From Pseudomonas sp. A-1 (GTDB lineage: Bacteria; Pseudomonadota; Gammaproteobacteria; Pseudomonadales; Pseudomonadaceae): a stretch of DNA of 64,000 nucleotides. This document shows positions 8,600-17,114 of this stretch, piece by piece (position 1 is the stretch's first letter; each line of letters starts with the position of its first letter). The position numbers and the translations under genes are program-made. The notes under the pieces are model-generated. The model saw nothing but the letters and a program-made list of their open reading frames with translations, was not told where the DNA came from and did no database searches. The stretch covers positions 1 to 64,000 of the forward strand of contig NZ_SSTC01000013.1 of assembly GCF_004801855.1 (NCBI RefSeq). Reading direction: 5' to 3'.

Positions 8600-9451
8600 T
8601 CAGCTTCGGCAGGGCAGCCCGGCGAGGTCGTCGCGCAGGCGGTCCAGCCGTTGCGTGAGGTGTGCGCGCTGGTCCGTGGTGGCGCTGGCCCACAGTTCGC
8701 TGAGCAGATCGGCCAGCGCCTGTCGGGCACGCTCCGCCGCTTGGCGGTAATCCTCGCCGCCGTAGCGCTCGGGGTCGCCCAGCAGCGGCAGGAGGCGTGC
8801 GGCGCGGTCGCCTGACGGCCGGCGCAGCTCGGTCAGCAACTGCGCCTGCCAGCGCTGGCGAAACTCCAGCCAGGGGCGCACGCCGGCTTCCTGGCGCGCG
8901 GCCCAGAAGCGCAGATAGGCGCGCTGCTGCGGATGCAGCGGGCCCAGCCAGCTCTCCAGGCGCTGCTCCATGCGCTCCACGCGGCGCTGCAGGCGCTCCT
9001 GCGGCGTGCCGCCGAGAAAGCGCTCGTGCAGTTCGGCCCGTTCGGCGGCGAGGTTTTCGTCCAGCTCGTCGACCTGCGCGGCGTCGAGCCGGGCGAGCAG
9101 ATGGGCGGCGTCCGGAGCGACGCGCTCGAGGGTCGGCTGCAGCAGGCTGCGCGCCTCCAGCAGCGGCGCCTTGAGCCGGTCGGCGCCGGGGCTGCCGGCG
9201 AGCAGCGGGCGCTGGCGCTCGAGCCAGTCCAGGTAGCGCGGCAATTCGTGGCGGCAGTGCCAGGCCAGGTGTTCGTCGAGGCGCGCGTCGAGCCAGGCGC
9301 TCTGCGTGGCGTCGAGGCTCAGGTAGTCGTCCAGCTTCCAGGGAATCAGCCGGTCGAGGTTGCGGTAGACCAGCTCGAGGCGGCTGCAGGCCGCCAGCAC
9401 CAGCAGGGCGAGCAGCAGGGCGAAGAGACGGGCGAGGCGGGTCATGGGCAT
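8600..9451 (-). CDS. DUF6279-type lipoprotein, function unknown
   Basis: The protein is 283 residues from the first ATG or 281 from a second ATG two codons later; neither has a clear ribosome-binding site. Residues 1-20 form a lipoprotein signal ending in LAAC. The mature part is alpha-helical and rich in R, E, L and A, with coiled-coil-like stretches around QRRVERMEQRLESWLG. It begins with the pattern RLELVYRNLDRLIPWKLDDYL, which I recall from a conserved family of gammaproteobacterial lipoproteins (PA0749-like). No enzymatic motif is visible. It ends two bases after ung, converging with it. Confidence 0.72.
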   Translation of the reverse strand: MPMTRLARLFALLLALLVLAACSRLELVYRNLDRLIPWKLDDYLSLDATQSAWLDARLDEHLAWHCRHELPRYLDWLERQRPLLAGSPGADRLKAPLLEARSLLQPTLERVAPDAAHLLARLDAAQVDELDENLAAERAELHERFLGGTPQERLQRRVERMEQRLESWLGPLHPQQRAYLRFWAARQEAGVRPWLEFRQRWQAQLLTELRRPSGDRAARLLPLLGDPERYGGEDYRQAAERARQALADLLSELWASATTDQRAHLTQRLDRLRDDLAGLPCRS

Positions 9452-9496
9452 TCCGCTACGGGGCGAACTGGCTTGAGGATAGGCCAGCGCGGCGCC

Positions 9497-10540
9497 TCAG
9501 GAACGGCGCCCGTCTGCGTCCAGGCGCCGCCAGCGCAGGTACAGCGGCTCGGCCAGCAGCATCACCAGCAAGAGGCGCAGCAGCTGCTGGGCGCTGACCA
9601 GCGCCACCGACAGCTGCAGGGTCTGCGCGGTCAGGCCCAGTTCGGTGATGCCGCCCGGCATGCTGCCGAGCATCAGCGCCCGGCCGTCGCCGCCGGCGAG
9701 CAGGCCGAGGCCGGCGCCGAGCAGTGCGGCGGCGAGCATGGCCAGCAGGCTGAACAGCAGCACGCGGGCGAGGAAGCCCGGCGCGCGGCGAAAGAAGGCG
9801 CGGTCGAAATGCATGCCCAGGGCGCAGCCGAGCAGCCACTGGCCGAAGCGCGCCAGGCCGTCGGGCACGGCGAGCTGCAGGTCGAGGCCGGCGCTGGCGC
9901 CGGCGCACAGCAGCAGCGGGCCGAGCATCCACGGATTGGGCTGGCCGAGGCGGCGCCACAGCCGCGCGGCGAGCAGGCCGCCGGCCAGCAGCACGCCCAG
10001 CAGCGGCCAGTCGGTGGGCACAGAAGTCGGCACGGGCGGGGGTGGCAGTCCCCAGGCGAAGGCGGCCGGCACCAGCAGCAGGACCAGCAGCAGACGCAGG
10101 CTATGCGCCGCGGCCACCTGGGCCGGTTCGGCCCGGTGGCGGCGCGCCAGGTTGACCATCTCGCTGGCGCCGCCCGGCAGGCTGGCGAAGAAGGCGGTGG
10201 CCGGATCGACGCCGCCGCGGCGCAGCAGCACGATGCCGATCAGGGTCAGCAGCAGGGTGCCGACGGCGCCGGCGAGCAGCAGTGGCAGGTGCTGGAGGAG
10301 GGCGAGGGCGGCCTCGCGGGAGACGTGCAGGCCGACGGCGCTGGCCACCAGCCATTGCCCGGCCTGGCGGCCGGCGGTGAGGGGGGCGGCGGGGAGGCCG
10401 GCGCAGCGCGTCAGCGCCACGCCGAGCAGGGAGCCGATCATCCACGGCAGCGGCCAGCCGGCCAGGCTGGCGAGGTAGCCCCCCGCCAGCCCGGCCAGGA
10501 TGCCGATCAGGATGCCGCGGGCATCAGGCGGCAGTTGCAT
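9497..10540 (-). CDS. AbrB-family integral membrane protein
   Basis: The 347-residue, very hydrophobic protein has about ten membrane segments arranged as two similar halves. Each half has a small loop with a PGG motif: SLPGGASEMVNLA near residue 118 and SMPGGITELGL near 294. This repeated architecture defines the AbrB family, often annotated as putative ammonia monooxygenase and not to be confused with the AbrB transcription factor. It is probably a transporter or regulator of an unknown solute. Its start overlaps the end of tctA by 17 bp, so it is translated as the last gene of the tct operon, which suggests a link to tricarboxylate or related organic-acid transport. Confidence 0.8.
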   Translation of the reverse strand: MQLPPDARGILIGILAGLAGGYLASLAGWPLPWMIGSLLGVALTRCAGLPAAPLTAGRQAGQWLVASAVGLHVSREAALALLQHLPLLLAGAVGTLLLTLIGIVLLRRGGVDPATAFFASLPGGASEMVNLARRHRAEPAQVAAAHSLRLLLVLLLVPAAFAWGLPPPPVPTSVPTDWPLLGVLLAGGLLAARLWRRLGQPNPWMLGPLLLCAGASAGLDLQLAVPDGLARFGQWLLGCALGMHFDRAFFRRAPGFLARVLLFSLLAMLAAALLGAGLGLLAGGDGRALMLGSMPGGITELGLTAQTLQLSVALVSAQQLLRLLLVMLLAEPLYLRWRRLDADGRRS

Positions 10541-12041
10541 CGGTGACCGGCGCCTTGCGGCGCGCGCGCCACCAGCGGATGCCGGGCAGCGCCAGCATCA
10601 CGGCCACCAGCGCCCACAGCACCAGGGTGATCGGGCTGGACCAGAGGATGCCCAGCTCGCCGCTGGAGATCGACAGGGTGCGGCGCAGGTTGTCCTCCAT
10701 CAGCTCGCCGAGGACGAAGCCGAGGATCAGCGCCGACAGCGGGAAATCCATCTTGCGCAGGATGTAGCCGAACACGCCGAGGGCGATCATCAGCACCAGG
10801 TCGAAGGTGGTGCTGTGCACCGCCCACACGCCGACCAGGCTGACGATGATGATCGCCGGCACCAGGATCCAGTTCGGCACGCTGAGCATGCGCGAGAACA
10901 GGCCGACCAGCGGGATGTTCATCACCAGCAGGATGACGTTGCCGATGAACAGCGAGGCGATCAGGCCCCACACCACGTCGGGCTGCTGCTCGAACAGCAG
11001 CGGACCGGGGGTGATGTTGTACAGGGTCAGCGCGCCGATCATCACCGCGGTGGTGCCCGAGCCCGGCACGCCGAGGGTCAGCATGGGGATCATCGAGCCG
11101 CAGGCCGAGGCGTTGTTGGCTGCCTCCGGCGCGGCCAGGCCGCGCAGGTCGCCCTGGCCGAAACGACCGGACGGTCCGGCGATGCGCTTCTCGTTCATGT
11201 AGGCCATGGCGCTGGCGATGGTCGCGCCGGCGCCGGGCAGGGTGCCGATGACGAAGCCGCTCAGGGCGCTGCGCACGGAGGTCCAGCCGACCAGGCAGAA
11301 CTCCCTGAAGTTGAACAGCATGCGCCCGCCGGCCTTGACCGCCTGCTGGCCGCTGTGGGTCTGCTCGAGCATCAGCAGGATTTCGCTGACGCTGAACAGG
11401 CCGATCACCACGATGACGAACTGGATGCCGTCGGACAGGCTGACGCTGTCGAAGGTGAAGCGGTACACGCCGGTGGTGGCGTCGACGCCGACGGTGGCCA
11501 GGGCCAGGCCCATCAGCGCCGCCATCAGGGTCTTCACCGGCTTGTCGCCGACCATGCCGCCCAGGCAGGTGATGGCGAACACCATCAGCACGAAGTACTC
11601 GGCCGGGCCGAAGGCCACCGCCCATTTCGCCAGCAGCGGGGCGAACAGCACCACGCCGAGGGTGGCGATGGTGCTGCCGATGAACGAGCTCATCGCCGAC
11701 AGCGACAGGGCGATGCCGGCCTTACCCTGCTTGGCCAGCGGGTAGCCGTCCATGGTGGTCATGATCGCCGCGGCGTCGCCCGGCACGTTGAGCAGGATGG
11801 CGGAGATGCGCCCGCCGTACTCGCAGCCCAGGTACACGGCGGCCAGCAGGATCAGCGCGGTCTCCGGCGGCAGGCCGAGGGCGAAGGCCAGTGGCAGCAG
11901 CAGCGCCACGCCGTTGATCGGGCCGAGGCCCGGCAGCATGCCGACGATGGTGCCGACGAAGGCGCCGAACAGCGCCATCAGCAGGTTCATCGGGCGCAGG
12001 GCGACGTCGAAGCCCTGCATCAGGAAGTTGAAGGTTTCCAT
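10524..12041 (-). CDS. tctA: Tripartite tricarboxylate transporter, large permease subunit TctA
   Basis: The 505-residue polytopic membrane protein has the family landmarks PGLGPINGVALLLPL near residue 39, AGCE-like YLGCEYGGRISAILLN near 70, and a second PGSGTTAVMIG loop near 325. TctA forms the main channel of tripartite tricarboxylate transporters, secondary carriers for citrate-like acids that work with a periplasmic receptor. TctB lies four bases upstream and the receptor gene tctC before that, giving the standard C-B-A order. The next gene overlaps its stop. Confidence 0.93.
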   Translation of the reverse strand: METFNFLMQGFDVALRPMNLLMALFGAFVGTIVGMLPGLGPINGVALLLPLAFALGLPPETALILLAAVYLGCEYGGRISAILLNVPGDAAAIMTTMDGYPLAKQGKAGIALSLSAMSSFIGSTIATLGVVLFAPLLAKWAVAFGPAEYFVLMVFAITCLGGMVGDKPVKTLMAALMGLALATVGVDATTGVYRFTFDSVSLSDGIQFVIVVIGLFSVSEILLMLEQTHSGQQAVKAGGRMLFNFREFCLVGWTSVRSALSGFVIGTLPGAGATIASAMAYMNEKRIAGPSGRFGQGDLRGLAAPEAANNASACGSMIPMLTLGVPGSGTTAVMIGALTLYNITPGPLLFEQQPDVVWGLIASLFIGNVILLVMNIPLVGLFSRMLSVPNWILVPAIIIVSLVGVWAVHSTTFDLVLMIALGVFGYILRKMDFPLSALILGFVLGELMEDNLRRTLSISSGELGILWSSPITLVLWALVAVMLALPGIRWWRARRKAPVTDATAA

Positions 12042-12045
12042 GGCG

Positions 12046-12486
12046 TCACTCCACGAGGAATTCGAACACGCCCAGCGGCAGGGGCACGTCCAGCAGCAGG
12101 TCGAACAGCACGTAGAGCAGCACGCCCATCAGCACGCCGGACAGCGCGCAGGGCAGCGGGCGGCCGCCGAACAGCAGGCCGAGGCCAGCCCCGGCCAGGG
12201 CGGTGGCGGGGACGAAGCCGAGCGGCTCGAACAGCAGGGCGTAGGCCAGCAGGCCGGCGACGCACAGCAGGGCGCGCAGGCTCTGCGGGCGGCTCAGCAG
12301 GTGTGCGTGCAGGGCCGGGCGGATCACCAGCCACAGCGCGCCGGCGCCGAGCAGGGCGAGCAGCAGCAGCGGGTAGGCGCGTGGCCCCACCGGGTCGTAG
12401 GAGAAGGGGGCCTGGAACCCCCAGGCGATCACGGCAAGGCAGGCGCACAGGAGCAACCAGACCGAGCCGAACAGGCGGTCATACAT
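12046..12486 (-). CDS. tctB: Tripartite tricarboxylate transporter, small permease subunit TctB
   Basis: The 146-residue protein has four predicted membrane helices, as expected for the small subunit that pairs with TctA in the inner membrane. It starts MYDRLFGSVWLL and carries the SYDPVGPRAYPLLL segment typical of the family in its first loop. The sequence is poorly conserved across the family, so identification rests on size, topology and position between tctC and tctA. Its ribosome-binding site is weak, and it follows two strong GC hairpins after tctC, which fits lower synthesis of membrane subunits than of the receptor. Confidence 0.88.
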   Translation of the reverse strand: MYDRLFGSVWLLLCACLAVIAWGFQAPFSYDPVGPRAYPLLLLALLGAGALWLVIRPALHAHLLSRPQSLRALLCVAGLLAYALLFEPLGFVPATALAGAGLGLLFGGRPLPCALSGVLMGVLLYVLFDLLLDVPLPLGVFEFLVE

Positions 12487-12516
12487 GGCGAAGTACCTGG
12501 GTGGGGGGAAGAAGTC

Positions 12517-12568
12517 TCTCCCGCGCGGGAGAAGAGCCGGCCGGCGGGACGGGGGATTCCCGCCGGCC
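12517..12568 (-). promoter_or_regulatory. Twin GC-rich hairpins between tctC and tctB
   Basis: Two perfect inverted repeats lie in the 89-bp gap: a 16-bp palindrome at 12517-12532 (TCTCCCGC/GCGGGAGA) and a 10-bp stem, 12539-12548 with 12559-12568. Neither is followed by a T tract, so they look like mRNA-stabilising or partial-attenuation structures that would raise TctC over TctA/B. This is inferred from structure and position only. Confidence 0.55.
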
Positions 12569-12575
12569 TGACGCC

Positions 12576-13553
12576 TTACTGGACCAGTCCGAACTCGCCG
12601 GCCAGCTGCTTGTACTGCTCGACCTGCTGGAACACGAAGGTGCGCAGCTCGTCGCCGGTCATGGCCAGCGGGAACAGGTCGCGCTGCTCGCGCAGCCGGG
12701 CGAAGTCCTCGCCGGCCAGCATCTTGTCGAACTGACCCTGCCACCAGGCGAATTGCTCGTCGCTGACCTCCGGGCCCATGTAGAAGCCGCGGATCACCGG
12801 CCAGGTGATGGCGAAGCCCTGCTCCTTGGCGGTGGGGATGCCGGCCAGCTTGCCGGGCAGGCGTTCGTCGGACAGCACGGCGAGCACGCGGATCTTGCCG
12901 GCGGCCAGTTGCGGGGTGATCTCGCCCAGACCGCTGGAGGTGACCTGCACGTGGCCGCCGAGCATGGCGGTGAGGGTCTCGCCGCCGCCCTCGAAGGCCA
13001 CGTAGCGCAGTTTCTGCGGGTCGACGCCGGCGGCGCGGGCGATCAGCGCGGTCTGCATCCAGTCCTGGCCGCCGATGGTGGCACCGGCGCCGAACACCAC
13101 GCTGGCCGGGTCCTTCTTCACCGCCTCGACCAGTTCGCCGAGGGTCTGCCACGGGGCGTCAGCGCGCACCGAGATGGCGCCGTAGTCGGTGCCGATGGCG
13201 GCCAGCCACTTGACCGCGTTCTCGTCGTAGCGGCCGAACTTGCCCTGCGCCAGGTTGAGCAGGGAGCCCGAGGAAAAGGCGGTGATGGTGCCGGCGTCCT
13301 TGGGCCGCTGGGCGACCACCGCGTTGTAGGCCACCGCGCCGACGCCACCGGGCATGTAGGTGACGCGCATCGGCGCCTTGAGCAGGCCGCCGTCCTTGAG
13401 GCCGCTCTGCGCCAGCTTGCAGGTCAGGTCGAAGCCGCCGCCGGGCTTGGCCGGGGCGATGCACTCCGGGCGCTTGGGCTCGGCGGCGAGCATCTGGCCG
13501 GCGAAGGCGAGACCGGCGGCGGCGAGGGCGATGCGGGTGATAGCAGTGTTCAT
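12576..13553 (-). CDS. tctC: Tripartite tricarboxylate transporter receptor TctC
   Basis: The 325-residue periplasmic protein has a signal peptide (about 1-23, cleavage after MLAA) followed by the Bug/TctC receptor fold. The N-terminal ligand loop ECIAPAKPGGGFD, the MPGGVGAVAYN loop near 67-77 and GGQDWMQTALIA near 160 match the family. It would bind a tricarboxylate such as citrate, isocitrate or cis-aconitate and hand it to TctAB. It is first in the tctCBA operon and directly downstream of the OpdH-type porin gene, so outer-membrane entry and periplasmic capture are encoded together. Confidence 0.92.
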   Translation of the reverse strand: MNTAITRIALAAAGLAFAGQMLAAEPKRPECIAPAKPGGGFDLTCKLAQSGLKDGGLLKAPMRVTYMPGGVGAVAYNAVVAQRPKDAGTITAFSSGSLLNLAQGKFGRYDENAVKWLAAIGTDYGAISVRADAPWQTLGELVEAVKKDPASVVFGAGATIGGQDWMQTALIARAAGVDPQKLRYVAFEGGGETLTAMLGGHVQVTSSGLGEITPQLAAGKIRVLAVLSDERLPGKLAGIPTAKEQGFAITWPVIRGFYMGPEVSDEQFAWWQGQFDKMLAGEDFARLREQRDLFPLAMTGDELRTFVFQQVEQYKQLAGEFGLVQ

Positions 13554-13592
13554 GACGTGTTTCTCCGGTCGATTCTTATTGTGCGGCAGGGG

Positions 13593-14858
13593 TTACCAGA
13601 TCGGCAGGCTGTAGCCGACGATCACTCGGTTCTCGTCCGCGTCGCGGGCGAAGTCGGAACGGAAGCTGGCGTTGCGCAGGCGCACGTAGAGGTCCTTGAG
13701 CGGGCCGCTCTGCACCACGTACTTGAGCTCGAGGTCGCGCTCCCATTCGCTGCCCTTGGCGCTGCTGCCGGCGATCTCGGCGTCATCGCCGCTGACGTAG
13801 CGGGCGAGCAAGCTCAGGCCGGGCACGCCGAGGCCGGCGAAGTCGTAGTCGTAGCGCGCCTGCCAGGAGCGCTCGTCGGCGTTGGCGAAGTCGTTGATCT
13901 GCACGAAGTTGACCAGGAACGGGTCGCTGCCGTCGATGTAGGCGTAGCCGGTGTCGCCGCTCATCTGCTGGTAGCCGAGGCCGAACTTGTGGGCCCCCAG
14001 GCCATAGGTGAGCATGCCGTTCAGGGCGCGGTTGTCGATTTCGCCGGCGCGGGCGGCGCCGCTGTCGTCGCTGAGCATCAGACGCAGGTCGGCGCTGAGG
14101 CTGCCGGCGCCGAGCGGCTGCTTGGCGAGCAGGCCGAAGTAGTGCTGGCGGTAGACGTCGTCGAGGTCAGCGAAGAAGTAGCGGCCGCTCAGGCTCTTGC
14201 CGAACTGGTAGTCGAGGCCGGCGAGATCGAGGTGCTCGCTGCTGACGCCGCCGGGGAAGCGCCGGTTCTTGCTGTTGAGGATCAGGTCCTCGGAGTTGGT
14301 CGAGGCGCGGTCGATCACCTGGTTCAGGCGCCCGCCGGTGAAGGTCAGGCCGGCGATCTCCTTGGAGGTGAGCAGGCCGCCTTCGAACACCTGCGGCAGC
14401 AGGCGGCTGTCGCTGGCCTTGACCACCGGCAGCTCGGGGATGTGCGAGCCGTAGCGCAGCTCGGTTTCGGACACCTTGACCTTGGCGGTCAGGCCCAGGC
14501 GGCCGAACTGGTCCGGGGTGCCGCCGTCGTCCTGTACCGGCAGCAGGTCGGTGCCGGTGCGCCCACCACCGGAGTCGAGCTTGACGCCGAGCAAGCCGAG
14601 GGCGTCGAGGCCGACGCCGACGCTGCCTTCGGTGTAGCCGGACTGGATGTCGAGCAGGAAGCCCTGGCCCCATTCCTCGCGCTTGTTCTGCCCGGAGCCT
14701 TCGCGGAAGTCGCGGTTGAGATAGATGTTGGTGGTGGTCAGGCTGGCGCTGCTGCCTTCCACGAACTCGGCGTGGGCCAGCGGGGCGAGGGTGCAGGCGG
14801 TGATGGCCAGGGCCAGGCGGCGGACAGGCGGCAGGGCCTGCCAGGCGGCAGTCGGCAT
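13593..14858 (-). CDS. opdH: OprD-family outer-membrane porin, OpdH-like
   Basis: The 421-residue protein starts at the ATG preceded seven bases upstream by GGAGA; another in-frame ATG 18 bases earlier lacks a site. A signal peptide ends near AHAEF (about residue 30). The rest alternates polar and aromatic residues as in beta-barrels, carries OprD-family blocks (NRDFREG, GYTEGSVGVGLDALGLLGVKLD region, YRQHYFGL), and ends in SLPIW with the C-terminal aromatic needed for barrel insertion. In P. aeruginosa the orthologue at this locus, OpdH, takes up tricarboxylates such as cis-aconitate. Its place just upstream of tctCBA supports the same role. Confidence 0.88.
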   Translation of the reverse strand: MPTAAWQALPPVRRLALAITACTLAPLAHAEFVEGSSASLTTTNIYLNRDFREGSGQNKREEWGQGFLLDIQSGYTEGSVGVGLDALGLLGVKLDSGGGRTGTDLLPVQDDGGTPDQFGRLGLTAKVKVSETELRYGSHIPELPVVKASDSRLLPQVFEGGLLTSKEIAGLTFTGGRLNQVIDRASTNSEDLILNSKNRRFPGGVSSEHLDLAGLDYQFGKSLSGRYFFADLDDVYRQHYFGLLAKQPLGAGSLSADLRLMLSDDSGAARAGEIDNRALNGMLTYGLGAHKFGLGYQQMSGDTGYAYIDGSDPFLVNFVQINDFANADERSWQARYDYDFAGLGVPGLSLLARYVSGDDAEIAGSSAKGSEWERDLELKYVVQSGPLKDLYVRLRNASFRSDFARDADENRVIVGYSLPIW

Positions 14859-15049
14859 CGCGGTATCTCCAGTCATTGTTGTTGTCGTCGGCAGTCAGGC
14901 TGCCGTGGGGGCTGGGATGGCCCAGGTGCGATGCTAGGGGGCGAAGCTTTCGCCTGGCTTTCAGCCTGAAAGAAAGTTCCCGGCGCATTGGCTGCGCGGC
15001 GGCTGCCGTTACACTCGGCGCATAACGACAAGACTTCGGAGACTTCCCC

Positions 15050-15721
15050 GTGCGAATCCTGCTGGTCGAAGACCATCCCCCGCTGGCCGCCAGCGTGGCC
15101 CAGGCGCTGCGTGGCGCCGGCTGGACCGTGGACCTGCTCACCGACGGCGTGGCCGCCGACCTGGCTTTGGCCAGCGAGGACTACGCCCTGGCCATCCTCG
15201 ATGTCGGCCTGCCGCGCCTGGACGGCTTCCAGGTGCTGGCGCGCCTGCGTGAGCGCGGCAAGACCCTGCCGGTGCTGATGCTCACCGCGCGCGGCGAGGT
15301 GGCCGACCGCGTGCACGGCCTCAACCTCGGCGCCGACGACTACCTGGCCAAGCCCTTCGAGCTGTCCGAGCTGGAGGCGCGGGTCAAGGCGCTGCTGCGC
15401 CGCAGCGTGCAGGGCGGCGAGCAGCAGCAGCGCTGCGGCGCACTGGTCTACGACCTCGGCAGCCGGCGCTTCAGCCTCGGCGACGAGCCGCTGGCGCTGA
15501 CCTCGCGCGAGCAGGCGGTGCTGCAGGCGCTGATCGCCCGCCCCGGGCGGGTGATGAGCAAGGAACAGCTGGCCGACCAGGTGTTCGGCCTCGACGAGGA
15601 AGCCAGTCCGGACGCCATCGAGATCTACATCCACCGCCTGCGCAAGAAGCTGGAAGGACGCGGCGTGCGCATCGTCACCTTCCGCGGCCTCGGCTACCTG
15701 CTGGAGGCCTGCGATGGCTGA
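15050..15721 (+). CDS. tctD: Response regulator TctD
   Basis: The 223-residue OmpR-type regulator begins at a GTG. The receiver domain (1-115) has the acidic pocket at EDH (7-9), phosphoryl-acceptor Asp51 in LAILDVGLP, and Lys in the LAKPFEL switch region. The C-terminal winged helix (about 125-220) includes IEIYIHRLRKKLEG. It should activate opdH-tctCBA, divergently placed 191 bp away, in response to tricarboxylates. Its 3' end overlaps the kinase gene by eight bases, so both are translated together. Confidence 0.93.
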   Translation: MRILLVEDHPPLAASVAQALRGAGWTVDLLTDGVAADLALASEDYALAILDVGLPRLDGFQVLARLRERGKTLPVLMLTARGEVADRVHGLNLGADDYLAKPFELSELEARVKALLRRSVQGGEQQQRCGALVYDLGSRRFSLGDEPLALTSREQAVLQALIARPGRVMSKEQLADQVFGLDEEASPDAIEIYIHRLRKKLEGRGVRIVTFRGLGYLLEACDG

Positions 15722-17108
15722 GCAGCCGGCCAGCAGCCTGCGCGGCCGGCTGCTGCGCCGCCTGGCCCTGCTGCTGGCGCTGATCCTGGCGTTCGGCGGG
15801 CTGAGCGGCTACTGGAGCGCGCGGCGTGCGGCGGACACTGCCTACGACCGCACCCTGCTGGCCTCGGCGAGGGCGGTGGCCGACGGCCTGTACAGCAGCG
15901 ACGGCAAGCTGCGCGCCAACGTGCCCTACGTGGCGCTGGACACCTTCGCCTACGACAGCGCCGGGCGCATCTACTACCAGGTGCTCGACCCGCACGGCGG
16001 CCTGGTCTCCGGCTACGAGGCGCTGCCGGCGGCGGGACCGGAGGTGAAGCGCACCGACGACTACCCGGCGCTGGCGCGCTTCTACGACGGCGTCTACCGC
16101 GCGCAGGAGGTGCGCGTGGTCAGCCTGCTGCAGCCGGTCAGCGAGGCGGAGCTGGAAGGCATGGCCGAGATCCGCGTGGCCGAGACCCGCGGCGCCCGCG
16201 AGCGCATGGCCCGCGAGCTGCTGGTCGGCACCCTGTGGCGCATGGGCCTGCTGGCGCTCACCGCGCTGGGGCTGGTGTGGCTGGCGGTGAGCCTGGCGCT
16301 GCGCCCGCTGGAGCAGCTGCGCCAGGCGGTGGCGGCGCGGGACAGCGACGACCTGCAGCCGCTGCCGGAGGCCGGCCTGCCGCGCGAGCTGCGCCCGCTG
16401 GTGGACGCCCTCAACCAGTTCAACGCGCGTCTGCGCGGGCTGTTCGAGCGCCAGGCGCAGTTCATCGCCGAGGCCGCCCACGAGCTGCGCACCCCACTGG
16501 CCGCCCTCAAGGCGCGCCTGGAGCTGGGCCGGCGCAGCGAGGATGCCGCGCAGTGGCGCCAGGCGCTCGACGAGGCTGCCGGCAGCACCGAGCGGCTGAC
16601 CCAGCTGGCCAACCAGCTGCTGTCGCTGGCGCGCATCGAGAGCGGTGCGCGGGCCATCGCCGAGGGCGGCGCGCAGCGCCTGGAGCTGGGCGCGCTGGCC
16701 CGCGAGCTGGGCCTGGCGCTGGCGTCGCTGGCCCATGGCCGCGGCGTGGCGCTGGCGCTGGAGGCGGAGGAGGCGGTGTGGATCGACGGCGAGCCGACCC
16801 TGCTCAGCGAGCTGCTGTGCAACCTGCTGGACAACGCCCTGGCGCACACGCCTGCGGGCGGCAACGTGATCCTGCGCGTGCTGGCACCGGCGATCCTCGA
16901 GGTGGAGGACGACGGTCCGGGCATTCCGCCGGAGGAGCGCGAGAAGGTGTTCGAGCGCTTCTACCGGCGCAGCGCCGGCGGCACGGGGGCGGGGCTGGGC
17001 CTGGCGATCGTCGGCGAGATCTGCCGCGCCCACCGCGCACGCATCAGCCTGGAGGACGGTGCGGCGGGCGGGCTGCGCGTGCGGGTGGAGTTCGCGGCGG
17101 TGGAGTAG
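15714..17108 (+). CDS. tctE: Sensor histidine kinase TctE
   Basis: The 464-residue membrane kinase has a first membrane helix at about 15-33, a periplasmic sensor of about 140 residues, and a second helix at about 175-195. Then come a HAMP-like linker, an H-box with His256 in AEAAHELRTPLAALK, an N-box LLCNLLDNALAH near 365, and G-boxes DDGPGIP and GTGAGLGLAI. The sensor region has the TctE N-terminal domain pattern (ARAVADGLY...FAYDSAGRIYYQV). It should phosphorylate TctD when tricarboxylate is present. All catalytic motifs are intact. Confidence 0.93.
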   Translation: MAEQPASSLRGRLLRRLALLLALILAFGGLSGYWSARRAADTAYDRTLLASARAVADGLYSSDGKLRANVPYVALDTFAYDSAGRIYYQVLDPHGGLVSGYEALPAAGPEVKRTDDYPALARFYDGVYRAQEVRVVSLLQPVSEAELEGMAEIRVAETRGARERMARELLVGTLWRMGLLALTALGLVWLAVSLALRPLEQLRQAVAARDSDDLQPLPEAGLPRELRPLVDALNQFNARLRGLFERQAQFIAEAAHELRTPLAALKARLELGRRSEDAAQWRQALDEAAGSTERLTQLANQLLSLARIESGARAIAEGGAQRLELGALARELGLALASLAHGRGVALALEAEEAVWIDGEPTLLSELLCNLLDNALAHTPAGGNVILRVLAPAILEVEDDGPGIPPEEREKVFERFYRRSAGGTGAGLGLAIVGEICRAHRARISLEDGAAGGLRVRVEFAAVE

Positions 17109-17114
17109 GGCGGC

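Noticed and set aside
10500-14969. A 1489-codon open frame on the plus strand
   Set aside because: It is antisense to abrB, tctA, tctB, tctC and opdH and has the Q/H/G/A-rich composition of a codon-bias shadow.
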